Shown here: positions 11,596 through 23,672 of the stretch, piece after piece | Layout of the letters: each line of letters starts with the position of its first letter | Numbering within the stretch: position 1 is the stretch's first letter | Source: Dillenia suffruticosa | Taxonomy: Eukaryota; Streptophyta; Magnoliopsida; Dilleniales; Dilleniaceae | Assembly (NCBI GenBank): GCA_033439265.1 | Contig: JAVTVX010000035.1 | Span: 8,582,001-8,646,000 of the forward strand | Length of the DNA: 64,000 nt | Direction: 5' to 3' | Position numbers and translations under genes: made by a program | Notes under the pieces: generated by a model | Told to the model about the DNA's origin: nothing | Database searches by the model: none | The model's input: only the letters and a program-made list of their open reading frames with translations

Positions 11596-12646
11596 AAAAA
11601 AAATGAGATGGTTAAAAGAGAGAAAAAGAAAAAAAAAAAAAAAAAAAAAAAAAACCTTGGCTCCCAGCTAACATCGGTTTTAGTCTGTTGTGTAGCCTGT
11701 TGGAATTGATCCAATTTTTAATGGGAAAAGGTGAAAAATAATAATAAAAATAAAAATGTAAAATCTGAGCATTCAAATTAGCCCACAGAATTAAAAAAAA
11801 AAATCATAAAAGGAGATGAAATTATTAAAGAGTAGTTGGCTAATCTTATAAATTATTTAAAACATTTTATAAGATATTTGAAAGTTTATAAGTTTATAAA
11901 ATTTATTTAGTGAGTGATATCATAATGTATAGATTCCCATGCTTGTATGCATGAAAAAATATTATAAGTTTATCATCTTATACATAACAACTTGTACGCC
12001 CACAAAATGGGAATACGAGAGGGACATGCTTAGGAACATATTTGAAATGAAGTGTAGTGTTTGAGAAAGTATAAGTTGAGGGGATTGGACGAGTATAATA
12101 ATAATTTTAGTTTTTTTTTTTTAAGAAAAGAAGTTAGTTTTTATTCAAAACTAATTTAGTTAACAATTATTATGAATAAAATAAGATAAAATTGAAATTA
12201 TAAAAAAAGAGAGGGGATGCAATAAAAGCCTTTCCGAACAGTACGGGCTTGGCATGAGAGAAAAATGCAAATTAAGAAATGAAAATGCAAACTAAGGTTT
12301 GCTAATCTTTTGCCGTGATTGCTTTTCAGTTTTGTGATTACCAACATTTTCAGAACCATGATTGACCTCTAACTCTTGGTGGCCTAGTCAACCAAGGAGA
12401 CTTCTGCTTTTCTGGGTGGAGAAGAAATGGGCCGGCCATGCCTGCGCAAGTGTCTAAACCGCAGTGGCCCTCAGAGGCCCGAGCAATTTTAACCACAAGG
12501 TTTGAAAGCCAAAACGTACAAATCACCACTTCCCACTTCCCACTTCCCACTTCCCACTAGGTTTTTTTTTTCTTTCTAAATAATAATAATAATTCAATTA
12601 ATCATATAACACTTTTTCTACCCAATAATTTCTTGCAATCGTCACG
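11596..12646. other. Spacer upstream of the first secreted AGS-repeat gene
   Basis: AT-rich, with A tracts (about 11,630-11,654) and a short minisatellite at 12,527-12,557. A 66-codon open frame on the minus strand (12,350-12,550) has no recognisable similarity. The last few hundred bases should hold the promoter of the gene at 12,754. Confidence 0.4.
12527..12557. repeat. Short minisatellite, 7-bp unit x4
   Basis: Four tandem copies of CACTTCC (with C/A edges), about 100 bp upstream of the TATA box of the secreted-protein gene. Confidence 0.85.
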
Positions 12647-12654
12647 TATAAATA
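12647..12654 (+). promoter_or_regulatory. TATA box of secreted AGS-repeat gene 1
   Basis: TATAAATA, 107 bases before the start codon at 12,754, preceded by CACGT. This predicts transcription starting near 12,680 and a leader of about 75 nt. Confidence 0.7.
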
Positions 12655-12753
12655 ACCCAATCTTCCTCTAATTTCTCGCACAACGCAAATACTTCTCTAC
12701 TCTAGAAAACAACATTAACCAACAACATTTACAAGGCTTCTTCTGCAACACAC

Positions 12754-13308
12754 ATGGTTTTATTCAAGTCCCTAGCAATTACTCTAGCTTTGATTATTGC
12801 TACATTTGCGATAATCACCGAGAGCAAAGTTCCTAATAATGTTAGATTCAAATTCGTGTACAATAAAAAAAAAAAAAAAAGAGTTGCTGGGGAGGACTTG
12901 AGTGTGGACCTTGGGGATGTTGGACTTGGACTTGGTGGCGGTAGTGGTGGAGGTGTAGGACTTGGTGCTGGTGCAGGAATAGGCGTTGGATTAGGAGGTG
13001 GTAGCGGGTCTGGGGCAGGAGCTGGGTCTGGATCAGGGTCTGGGTCTAGTTCAGGGTCGAGCTCATCACCATCATCTGGGTCAAGTTCAAGTTCCGGGTC
13101 TAGTGGTGCAGGCTCTGAAGCTGGATCCTATGCCGGGTCACGTGCAGGGTCTCAAGCTGGGTCGGGATCTGGTGGCGTGGACTCTGAACCAGGATCCTCT
13201 GCCGGGTCATATGCAGGGTCTCGAGCCGGGTCAGGATCTAGAAGTGCAGGGTCAGAAGCCAGGTCGCATGCGGGATCTCAAGCTGGGTCAGGAAGCAAAA
13301 GCAATTGA
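12754..13308 (+). CDS. Secreted Gly/Ser/Ala-rich (AGS-repeat) protein 1
   Basis: Intronless, 184 residues. Residues 1-24 form a clear signal peptide (hydrophobic core LAITLALIIATFAI, likely cleavage after TES). A short basic stretch with five Lys follows, then EDLSVDLGD, a poly-Gly block (about 55-80), a GSGSG/Ser-rich block, and three imperfect C-terminal repeats of about 22-24 residues built on [15 protein letters not shown]. The product is presumably an extracellular, low-complexity protein like plant glycine-rich cell-wall proteins; no enzyme motif is present. It is a paralogue of the gene at 17,272: signal peptide, DLS(V/I)DLG and three AGS repeats in the same order. The coding sequence contains a 16-base A tract (12,865-12,880). 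Function unknown. Confidence 0.8.
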   Translation: MVLFKSLAITLALIIATFAIITESKVPNNVRFKFVYNKKKKKRVAGEDLSVDLGDVGLGLGGGSGGGVGLGAGAGIGVGLGGGSGSGAGAGSGSGSGSSSGSSSSPSSGSSSSSGSSGAGSEAGSYAGSRAGSQAGSGSGGVDSEPGSSAGSYAGSRAGSGSRSAGSEARSHAGSQAGSGSKSN

Positions 13309-13353
13309 AGAGTCATTATCGGACCTTAGAAATAATTAAAGTGTGTACTAGAG

Positions 13354-13359
13354 AATAAA
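13354..13359 (+). terminator. Poly(A) signal of AGS-repeat gene 1
   Basis: AATAAA 46 bases after the stop codon, the only canonical signal close to the gene. Confidence 0.55.
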
Positions 13360-14211
13360 AGCTTATCATTCACCATCTTTTTGCATATAAATAGGTAGAG
13401 GGTGATCATGATCTAGGTTTGTAACGTCTGCATGAGATGAATTTTACTGCTTTACTCTAAATACTGTACCATAATTGTTAGCATATTGAAATCCTATTTT
13501 CCTGTCATTTGTTGTTTTCGTTATTCTATCATGCGAACCCTTTTGTGCTAAGCGGTCTCTTTCTTACCCGCGGATGCTAAAGTAGGTTTATGCATTTAAC
13601 CGGTTAAACTAGAGTAAATGGATTGAAGTTGAACACAAACTTAGTTTAAAATTGTAGGGAAACCAAGATTTTCATTCTTGAAATCTTAGCAAGGTCAATG
13701 AACATGAAAAATGTTGAAAATCTAAAATTATAACTAAATTTAGTAAAATACATTCATTTATAGAAAAATCATTTTATTTTTTTATATAGAAAAACTCTAA
13801 CTTGAGATTTTTAGAGAGAAGGATGACGATACCAATTTAGACAGCTCATTGGTAGGGATATTTGTATCATATTAAATAAGTATCCTTTTAAATACATGAA
13901 ACTCAACTAGAGCAAATTTCATTTTCTTCCTATTAAAAGAGAAAAGGAAAAAAATGGTTTCAAAAATAAAATTTGACTCCGATTTTTCTTTCACTGACGA
14001 GGAAAACCTTGCACTGGTTTTACATCTTCCAAGAAGTTCATAGTTTCATCTCTCATCATATTACTCTGGCGTCTGGCTCAGAAAGTGGCCTGGACCTCAA
14101 AATGCAAAGCAAAATAAAGCTGAAAACTGTATGGAAACACAAGCATGCGCGACCTTTTGGGTCTTCAAGCCTACAATGGACCAAGGAAAACCTCAAGTCC
14201 ACACATCCTTT
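13360..14211. other. Spacer between AGS-repeat gene 1 and the TCA microsatellite
   Basis: AT-rich. I see no gene or defined element. Confidence 0.5.
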
Positions 14212-15099
<888 letters not shown>

Positions 15100-15102
15100 A
15101 TC

Positions 15103-16172
15103 CACTACCAGAAAGCATGTTATCAGCGATAAAAAATTACCTACAAACAAAAATTCGTCGCTAATAGCGACAAATTTATGACAGATTACTGTCAAACAGA
15201 TTACCATGAGATTTGTGATGGATTAGTATTGGAAATTAGGGACAAAAATTTTTCCATCGTTAATCCAACGATAAACCCTAAACCAAAAATAAAAAAATAA
15301 AAAAATAAAAAATTTTAAACCTATCAACGATCAATTACCGACTAAATTTTTAGCGACGGAAAATTTTCGTCCCTAATTCATCGCTAATTTGTTGAAGGAA
15401 AAAAATAAAAAATATATATATTTACAACTATCAGCGTCGAATTACCGACGGATTAGTGACGGAATTTTACCTATAGATTACCGACGGAAATTTTAGCGAC
15501 GGATTTTTTTAATGATTTTAATTATTTTATTTTATTTTATAGAAAAATAATATTATTTTATTTTTTTAATTTTTTATTATTTATTTTAAGCTAAAATAAA
15601 ATTTATTATATTATTTTACAATAAATTATAATTTTATATTATTTTATTATTATTATTAAAAAATATGAGATAGAGAAAATAAATAAAAACAAAAAAATAT
15701 GAATAAATAACTAAGTTGGTTTGGTGGTTGTGTTGCTCTAATCATTCTCCTAGCGTATGGGTTTGATCAAGAGCGGAGGCAATTTTCACACAAATAAAAG
15801 GTGGGCTGTGCGGGCAGGTTGGGCAGGCTTTGGGGCAGGTAGGATGGGCAGGCTTCGGCACCTGGAGCAACAAGTTTCTTTTTTTTCCAGAACTTAGACA
15901 TCAACGACGGAATTGGATTTGTCGCTGATTTTTTTTTTTTCTGTTTCAGTGATGGAATTTTTTCTGTCGCTAATATCAGTTACAGATTTTTTTCGTCGCT
16001 AATCAATCACTGATTTTAGCGACAAAAAAAATTCTATCGCTGATATTTATCGTGGTTGATTTTACGGATGGATTTAGCGACGGAAAAAATAGTTACTGAT
16101 ACCTTTCAGCAACGGATTTCTGACTTTAAGCGATAGATTTTTTCATCGCTGATGCCATATTTTCTAGCGGTG
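15103..16172. mobile_element. Non-autonomous CACTA (En/Spm-type) transposon, about 1.07 kb
   Basis: The left end reads CACTACCAGAAAGCATGTTA and goes on with TCAGCGATA. The right end, read inward on the minus strand, is CACCGCTAGAAAATATGGCA followed by TCAGCGATG. The ends match at most of 29 positions. Inside lie many copies of a GCGACGGA / TCCGTCGC-type motif in both orientations near both ends, the classic subterminal repeats of CACTA elements. Flanking triplets are ATC (15,100-15,102) and ACC (16,173-16,175), a 3-bp target duplication with one mismatch. No transposase-like frame is present, so it could move only with help from an autonomous relative. Confidence 0.8.
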
Positions 16173-16175
16173 ACC

Positions 16176-17118
16176 TAAACAACTCTAGTAAATTTAAATT
16201 GCATTTTGCTTATCAGATAGATTAATTTTCAAAAGGATTATAAACGAGAAAAAAGACCTAATGCAACACATTAGGCTAAATGAGAGGTGGTACGGAACAA
16301 GCAACAATCTTTTAAGACACGGGAAAATATTCAATGGTTACCAAAATGCTCATCCAACACCACAAGACCAAAACTTAGTTGATCTAGTCACTGATGAATA
16401 GTATTCTTTAAGTAAAATTTTGCATTTGAGTATTACAAATTGAGAAAATAAATATTAAAAGATAAAAAAATTTAATTCGATTCAAATTGAATTTAGTTAG
16501 TCAAACGTGATTATTGAATACTCGTGATTTATATAAAAAGAAAATTCAAAACCACAAAATAACAAAATCTTCAATGAAATTCCTTGTCTATTTAATAATG
16601 TATCCTAATGGTGGATAACAAAATTTAAATTACATGTATCTTATTAAGAATACAAATTATAAATTGGTTTTCTATTTTATAATTTTTTGAGAGGTAAAAC
16701 TTAAGAGTTGCGCATGCAAGGATCATATGCCCAGTAACTAATATATCAAACGCTTGTTGAAATAGGCCACCAAAAGGAGAAAAAAAAACAAAAATAAAAT
16801 AAAAATAAAAATGAAAACAAAAGGAATCGATTACGTTTGGCCACAAAATAATACAAAACGCATGCAATGAGCCAATGATGCTCCACTTTGGTGAGTGGGT
16901 TGGCACCACCCATAAATAATGTCAAATTTATCCTAGTAAGCCACTGCATCAAAATCAGCACTTCCATGTCTCAACCTTCTCAGCCACAAGTCTGATTCTC
17001 TCCAGTCTTAAAAATGTCCACAATTATCCACGACATCACTTCCATTAACTATTGCTAAATCATGCAATTGCACATGTTAGATTGTACTACTATTTCGACA
17101 TAATCCCACCTTTGCAAC
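16176..17118. other. Spacer and upstream region of AGS-repeat gene 2
   Basis: AT-rich; no gene seen. The last few hundred bases, richer in C, should contain the promoter of the gene at 17,272. Confidence 0.4.
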
Positions 17119-17126
17119 TATATATA
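17119..17126 (+). promoter_or_regulatory. TATA box of secreted AGS-repeat gene 2
   Basis: TATATATA within ACTATATATAGTCC, 153 bases before the start codon. This predicts transcription starting near 17,150. The leader after it is partly conserved in the dead copy at 23,185. Confidence 0.6.
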
Positions 17127-17271
17127 GTCCTCTTTGCATGTCTTATCTCACAAGCATTCTCAGTACTCTGGTTTGCAAGAGTTCTAGAGTTCTCCACTAG
17201 CATTCTCGCTAGCTCTCTCCGGTCTTTTGAGATATAGGACTGTTTTGAGTTCTTGGCCTTTGGCTTCAACA

Positions 17272-17778
17272 ATGGGCGTTTTAAAGGCTATTGCTCTTTG
17301 TGCTATGCTTGTTTCAACTTTAGTTTTGGTGTGTGAGAGTAGAGTGGCAAGAAAGGATTTGAGTATTGACCTGGGTGGTGGTGGTGGTGGTGGTTTGGGC
17401 CTTGGAATTGGGGCTGGGATTGGGCTTGGGCTAGGTGGGGGTGCTGGTTCTGGTTCTGGCGCTGGTGCTGGCTCTGGCTCAGGCTCCGGATCCGGGTCTA
17501 GTTCTGGTTCAGGCTCTGCTTCTTCATCTGGGTCCGGTTCAGGTTCGGGATCTGGTGCAGGGTCGGAAGCAGGGTCATACGCTGGGTCTCGTGCTGGGTC
17601 TAGGGCTGGTTCAGGCTCAGGCTCTGGTGCCGGGTCGGAAGCAGGATCATATGCCGGGTCTCATGCTGGATCTAGAGCTGGGTCTGGGTCTGATTCAGGT
17701 GCAGGATCTAGTGCAGGATCAGAAGCTGGCTCTTATGCTGGATCCATGGCAGGATCAGGAGGCGGGAATGGCAAGTGA
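17272..17778 (+). CDS. Secreted Gly/Ser/Ala-rich (AGS-repeat) protein 2
   Basis: Intronless, 168 residues from the first ATG of the frame (the frame is open further upstream but only with TTG). A signal peptide covers residues 1-22 ([15 protein letters not shown]). The mature start is [12 protein letters not shown], then a poly-Gly block ([17 protein letters not shown]), a GSGSG/Ser block and three C-terminal units on [38 protein letters not shown] and [15 protein letters not shown]. Order and motifs match gene 1, but the basic insert of gene 1 is missing, so RVARKDLS follows the signal peptide directly. It probably acts outside the cell, perhaps in the wall. The non-repetitive (R/K)xDLSxDLG stretch is the best-conserved part. 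No specific function can be assigned. Confidence 0.82.
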   Translation: MGVLKAIALCAMLVSTLVLVCESRVARKDLSIDLGGGGGGGLGLGIGAGIGLGLGGGAGSGSGAGAGSGSGSGSGSSSGSGSASSSGSGSGSGSGAGSEAGSYAGSRAGSRAGSGSGSGAGSEAGSYAGSHAGSRAGSGSDSGAGSSAGSEAGSYAGSMAGSGGGNGK

Positions 17779-17950
17779 ATACATGTCAAATACCTTTTAG
17801 GAAATGAAAAAAGAGGAATAAATTGGGCGTACCATTTTGAAAATGGCTTCACCTAATAATAACAATAGTGACTAAAATTTGGAATCTATGTACCATGTTT
17901 GTAACTTTTGTTGTTTATGGCTGTAGTCAAGTCTGTGTTGTGTGCAGTTC

Positions 17951-17956
17951 AATAAA
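17951..17956 (+). terminator. Poly(A) signal of AGS-repeat gene 2
   Basis: AATAAA 173 bases after the stop codon, preceded by T/G-rich sequence typical of plant far-upstream elements. Confidence 0.55.
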
Positions 17957-17966
17957 GTTTAAAAGT

Positions 17967-18190
17967 TATCCTATGCTTTCCCAATTTCACACTGTGACTA
18001 TCCTTACCCCTCTCGATCTTACTGTCAGTATTACCGATTAAGACCAATGGTCAATGATTGGAAAAGGTAATTTATCTTGTGCTTTCCCAACTTCGCATTA
18101 TGACTATCCTTACCAATCTCAACCTCAGTAGTTGTAGTGGTATTACCAATTAAGACCAATGGTCAATAATTAGAAAAGCTACTACCATTG
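17967..18190. repeat. Tandem imperfect duplication, unit about 105-110 bp
   Basis: Two consecutive blocks (about 17,967-18,071 and 18,072-18,185) share CTTTCCCAA-TTC, TGACTATCCTTACC and ATTAAGACCAATGGTCAAT in the same order. They begin at the 3' end of AGS-repeat gene 2, so they may include its last transcribed bases. Confidence 0.75.
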
Positions 18191-21127
18191 ACCAAATTGC
18201 AGTTTATAAATTGATCACCAACGTGAACACGTGTTGCGGCGCAAGCTAGGTTTTGCTAGCAACATCAATTATTAATCTCATAATCCCAATGCTTGTGCGC
18301 ATTTTGAATTCCCACCGATAAGGATATATTAAGTAATGAAAGTTAACTAGCTATACCTCGATTTGAGGTTTTTGTTTCTAGTGCATTCCTACAAAGAACT
18401 TTTACGAATAATCAGCAAAATCGTTGATTACTAGATTTGACATTTTATGCTTTTGAACGGAGTTTTTTCATTTTTATTCTCTCGTTTCTTATTTGATTTC
18501 TTTTAATTATAACTCTTTATAAATAAAAAAAAAAAAGATTTAATTTTTAATGATTTGTTGATATAATGGAAATCCATTATTAATGCAAGCGAGTATTGAG
18601 AAGAGAGGGACAGATAATTGAAAGAGGTGTAAGGGGAGGACTCGGCAGCTTTTTTTTCCACAATATTCTTTTCTTTTAACTTAAGGTTCATGGAAAAAAG
18701 AAAAAAAAAATAGCTTTTATTTCACAATATTGATTTCTTTTAACTTAAGTTTCATAGAAAAAAAAAAGAAAAAGAAAAAAAATTTATGCCAATTTGGAGG
18801 ATTTTCAGTTTGTATGGTTCACTCGTGGATGGTTAATGGCTGAAATTATTTGACGTGGCATTCAGGTATTAAAAGTTATGACGATCGAGCTCTTCAAATT
18901 TTGCATAATTGTGAAATTTGGACAATTGAAACATTAGTCCGAATAGAAGGCGACATTAAAATAATAAAATATAACAAATTTATTAAAATCTTATAGTATT
19001 ATATAAGCATATTATTAAGTTAACTAAGAAAGTTTAGATTAGAGCTTTCAATTATGCCAGCCTTTTTTCCACATATTTATTATAATACTTTACAATTTTA
19101 AAGTTAACCAAATTCTAGTTAATAAGATTTAATTAGGTTTTACAACAATTCAGCAATTTCTGGCAACTGTTTGATTAGTAACTTATTCCGACACTTTATC
19201 TCTCCTTTTCTCACATTTTCCATGCAACCCACTCAAAATATATTAATTATTATGGTTTCCACATGTTTTTTGAAGGTGCAATCGAGCTAAGGCCACACGG
19301 GACTTGCCGCTTGAAATTTTTATAATGTAATTAAAATAAAACATCGTGGTAAAAAGTAGTGTTTAGCCTCTTAGGTGGGCAAACCAAAGTACGACAACAA
19401 TGGAGTAGATGTCGCAATGGGCAATGGGCTCCGAGCAATAATCCACCATGACTAGTGGCGTTTAAATGGTGTTGGGGTTCGCAACTTATAACATGACACC
19501 AACCTAATCTTCTTCTGATACACACCACTTTAAGGCCATTGAAACGATAATCTTTGGAAGGCCTAGTGGCAACTGGCAAACTCAATTATTTTAAGGAAGC
19601 AAAAAGTTTTTCTTTTTGAATTTCAAAGAATAATAATGATAACGATGTGGGGAGGCAGAAACTGAAAGAATACTAAATCAATAGTCCAGATAATTGCTTC
19701 AAATCAGATGAAATTTAGTTTCAAAATGATACAGAATAATAATAATAATTTAAAATTACAACCAAATAAATCGAGAAATATTAGATTTGAATAAAAAAAT
19801 CGTGGCATTTTTATGAGACATGATGACATGATGACATAATTTTTAATATTTTCTGAACTAATAATCAAAATTAAACTATAAAATGATTCAAATAACTTAT
19901 CTTATTGTCATATCAACCAAGTAATACAAATAAATAAATAAGCCATCTACATTTTAAACTAAACTAATCATAAGAGATACACTTGTCTCTGCACAACATA
20001 TTCAGATTTAAACTTTATACATTATAATGAAGAAGTTTTGATCGCATACATGATATTTATATTGTGTTCTTGTTGGGTATAAATGATTTGTAAATTATTT
20101 TGTGACAGATTTATCCGCTTATACTAAGTATAATGATTAATATTTTAGTATTATTATTATTTTTTTTTTTTTGTGAAAATCAATATAAGACATCGTACTG
20201 CCGCACGAGGACAATATTATTCTCCATGATGACATATTGTACAGGTCTAAAGACTCGTGTGAATCATTAAATATGGTTCCTTTTTCGAAATCTAGTTTCC
20301 ATTTCATTTTGTTTTTCATCCGAGATAGGCCCACAAGCATACAGCCATTACAGATCTCAACCCAACAAAATGTCATAAGCAGCCTAGTGTAGGGCAGACA
20401 GGCCCAAACCCGAGATTGAACCAGCCCAAAGGGAATAAAAAGAGGGCTCAAATCCCACTACTGGGACGAGAGAGGACTACCTGTTGCCTCTTTCAAAACC
20501 CTGGGGACAGGGTGTACGGTAAGTAACATTCTATCTTGAGGGGACGATTCATCTTGCTCGATATCATGGAATGGCACATTCATGAATGAGCTGCTTACTA
20601 GAATATGGGATATATATAATTAATAAAATCAAGACAGATCAAGGTGCCCTATCACGGAGATCTGTAATTCCTTCCATTCACTCTTGGGGTTGATCGAGTC
20701 ATAACTGTCTTCTTCCCCTACTAAACACAAATGGAAGAACGGCACTTCATACTAGAATATGCTGTACCATTGGTCAACACAGTTGGTGAATGTATGACAT
20801 TTTCTCCTCCACGTTTTCTTTGTTTGGCTTCTTTCATTCTGGAAAACATATATTTGTTTAATTAAATTACTGAGATAGTATTTGGTTCTGTTCCACCGGT
20901 TGCCCACATCCACGATCACGGGTCCCATACGCATACAGCTTTTCTTCGTAGAGGTTATATAGTCGTTGATATGCATTCTCTAATAAATAAATAGCCAAAA
21001 CAAAAATTAAAAAAAAAAAAATGTATACATAAGCCGTTCATCAATTAATCTGGGCCAACACCCAAGCCTCGATTTTAAATTTAAGCTGTGAGTGTGGGTC
21101 TTGTGGTCCTAGCTCAATCTACTCGTT
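18191..21127. other. AT-rich spacer
   Basis: No gene supported. Contains a tandem duplication of about 65-70 bp (near 18,650-18,770, copies of CACAATATT...CTTTTAACTTAAG followed by A-rich sequence). A moderately GC-richer stretch at about 20,280-20,560 has no recognisable coding content. Confidence 0.4.
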
Positions 21128-21660
21128 TTGGAGTCTTTTAAGTCTGGACCACAACTCTTGCCACTTTGGGCTAAAATAAAAAATGAGTACCTAATATATG
21201 GAAACTACATAGACCCTGTCCCCAGCAAGGTTGTCTTCATTTTGCTTGTGTTGTGCTGTCTACCTCTTGAGAAATCCTCTTCTTCTTGGATCATGGATCA
21301 GGACAGATTTTTGGCAGACCGATTGCTACTAGTAGTGGGGTCTAAGATTTCAACTTGGTCAAGTGTGAATCATGTCCTTACAGAGAACAACCACTTGGCT
21401 GGATTTCTTGCTAAGAGGAGTGCTTCAAAAAATAGAAACCACACCCTGATCTTTTTAGAAGAAATTCATGTATTTTTTAAGAGTATTATGTTAATCCAAC
21501 TTGGTGATATCCAAAAGATTACATTCCTTTTTTGGTTGACAAGAAAAAAAGGAAAAATTATTCTTTTTTGAAAATTAGGTTGAATTTGAATGGAGTGAGA
21601 AAGAATGCAACATGGTAGCAAAATCATTGGCTCAGAAAGCAAGATCAAAATTCAAACGGC
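21128..21660 (+). pseudogene. Possible remnant of a retroelement RNase H-like domain
   Basis: One frame contains STWSSVNHVLTENNHLAGFL followed by AKRSAS. A second, about 200 bases later and in another frame, contains VEFEWSEKECNMVAKSLAQK. Both resemble the last part of the RNase H-like (RVT_3) domain found in plant LINEs and related genes, where a V(N/R)HV.RE.N..AD.LAK pattern is usual. The reading frame is broken between them. Judgement is by pattern only; the similarity is short and may be fortuitous. Confidence 0.3.
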
Positions 21661-22356
21661 CACTTCTAGAAAGGTGGAAAAAAGTTAAGACTACTCAACT
21701 TTGTGCCCTCAATGTCCATGCCAATAACATAAATGGAAATGACAACCAAAAGTTTGAGTGGAATGAGTTATATATTTCATATTGGAATGGAACAAAATGC
21801 AAATTTTCAAATGCCTTCTTTTAATTTTATGACCTAAATGGTTTTTATTAATCAACCATTCACACCTACCCAGACCTATAGCATCTTTTTCTTTTTTTTT
21901 TTTAATATTACATAGACTATTATGTAAGATTTGGTCCGGTCCACAGTTCATTTAGCCTACTTAATAATTTTTTTTTTTTGGGTACATTCAAATCTCATCT
22001 TTATAGAGGTTAGGAGGCGACTTAGAAGACTCGCTTAATATAATGAAATCAATGATAATAACACCTAAGGGACTTTCATATCTAAACTTAAAAAAATGAT
22101 CAAATAGTTTGTAGGAAGTGTGGGATCATGTCTCCAAATTGTCAATGAATGTGATTTACCAAATGCAGAAACAAATCCCTTCACAAGCGCCAATGACTTT
22201 AAATTTTGTCAAACTTATAATATATTCAACCCACCAATCCTGCATTAGTTGTCGGCATAAATAAAGGCAAGAAGTCTCTTGATAGAAGCATTTATAGAGT
22301 TGCAAAGCTGAGTCACCCAACGCTTAAAGTCATCAACAAGGAAACAAGAATTATAT
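21661..22356. other. AT-rich spacer
   Basis: No gene seen. T tracts at about 21,890-21,903 and 21,968-21,980 may be tails of minus-strand retroposons, but no body is recognisable. Confidence 0.4.
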
Positions 22357-22535
22357 CGATATATAGTTGATCTAGTGTAATAAGGTATCGGCTCCCTTAA
22401 TCAAATTTTAGATTTAAAATTTAAAAATAGAAAAAATTGCGTGTAGAGAATCGTCTCCTTAAATAGGAACTCTGCAGATAATCAAATCAGATTAATTGAA
22501 ATATGATTCCGAATACCGATGATAAGTATAAAAAA
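22357..22535 (+). mobile_element. SINE-like element, family B
   Basis: Same block order as the copies at 11,420 and 56,243: GATCTAGTGTAATAAGGTATC head, TTAATCAAATTTTAGATTTAA, GAATCGTCTCCTTAAATAGG, then AATCAGATTAATTGAAATATGATT and CGAATACCGATGATAAG. Loosely similar GAATTATATCGAT and GAATTATTGAT flank it, a possible diverged target duplication. Confidence 0.45.
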
Positions 22536-23184
22536 TGAATTATTGATGCCTCATCCCACTAAGATCTGCTCCTCTTCACAAGTCATTGTCTTCCATTGAA
22601 TCATGAGACACATTTTGAGAAAAAAAAAATTCTCTTTCTTTTTTAATGATATTTCACCTCTATATATATATATATTCAAGAATTAGAAAAAGATTTAATT
22701 CCTGATATATTCAATAGAACTATGGAAACTTATACCACAAAATTAGTACGAGGGTTCATTGATAAATTGTTCCCGTCATGTGAATCTAATTTTTACAAAT
22801 TCTTTTTTTTTTTTAATTAAACTTAAACTATACAATTTAAATTCTAATAACATCGATCTCCACAAAGATTAAAGAGGGGCTTAGAGTCAAAATTTAAGGC
22901 TCCGACCTATACCTTGCTTCTATTCACGAATCACGAGTTCTTCTCAAACCCCATAAGGCTAGGAGAAGACCACCTCTTCGGCGTGGCCTTTTATGACAAC
23001 TCATATAAATTCAGGAATCTTTATTACTTTTATAATAAGAATATGAAAATTTAAGTAAGCATGATGTTAACAAGCAATCAATAGTATTTTTCTTAATTTT
23101 AATCATGATTTTCACATCTAACGCCGCTCCACATTTAATTGAAACTTAACGTTTAAAAATGCACATTCCGTCAACATGGAGGTC
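22536..23184. other. AT-rich spacer
   Basis: No gene seen. A T tract at 22,803-22,815 precedes about 170 bases that may be a further minus-strand retroposon, unconfirmed. Confidence 0.35.
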
Positions 23185-23672
23185 TCCATGCATGTCCTCT
23201 TTCTCATACCACTTTCTCATAATTCTAGTTTGTAATAGTTCTCTCTATTGTTGATTTCTCGACCCCTAGGCTCCAAAGTGGGAAGCCTCAAGGCTTTTGC
23301 TCTGGTGTTATGCATAATTCAACCTTAGTTTTGTAGTGTCGGTACAAATGCGCAAAATTATCTAGTGAACTATAGTATAATCATATTATTATTCATATAT
23401 AGACAAATATGTAACATATGTAAAATTACAATATAAAAAGGAATGAATGCATATCCATCGGTAAATCTCTTCAGCAAAGAATTTGAGAATTATCTTTATG
23501 TGGGGGTTGTGTTTCGACCCTTGGGCTAGATGCGCATGGTGCTAGCACTCATGGTGTTGTCTAGGCTTTAGGTCTGGTCTAGCTCTGGGTTAGGTTCTAT
23601 TCTTCGTCTGCATTTTGTTCAGGGAGAAGTAGAATCATATGCATATTCTATGGTTTATCTCCAATTTCTAAT
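23185..23672 (+). pseudogene. Dead third copy of the secreted AGS-repeat gene
   Basis: Aligns with AGS-repeat gene 2 from its leader onward. The leader (CATGTC, TTTGTAATAGTTCT, CTCGACC) resembles 17,140-17,265. GGAAGCCTCAAGGCTTTTGC matches the start of the coding sequence, TTATGCATAATTCAACC-TTAGTTTTG matches the signal peptide, and AGAATTTGAGAATTATCTTT matches the segment coding for KDLSIDL. The 3' part (TCTAGCTCTGGGTTAGG, then GAAGTAGAATCATATGCATA) matches the Ser-rich and AGS-repeat region. The start codon position reads GTG (23,278), a one-base loss shifts the frame within the signal peptide, about 140 bp of unrelated AT-rich DNA lies at about 23,340-23,477, and most Gly/Ser repeats are gone. 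It cannot encode the protein. Confidence 0.75.

Noticed and set aside
12998-13339. Second open frame (Leu/Gly/Gln-rich) overlapping AGS-repeat gene 1, and its equivalent at 17,435-17,800
   Set aside because: Both are out-of-frame readings of the Gly/Ser repeats; neither has a signal peptide, and the main frame is conserved between paralogues.
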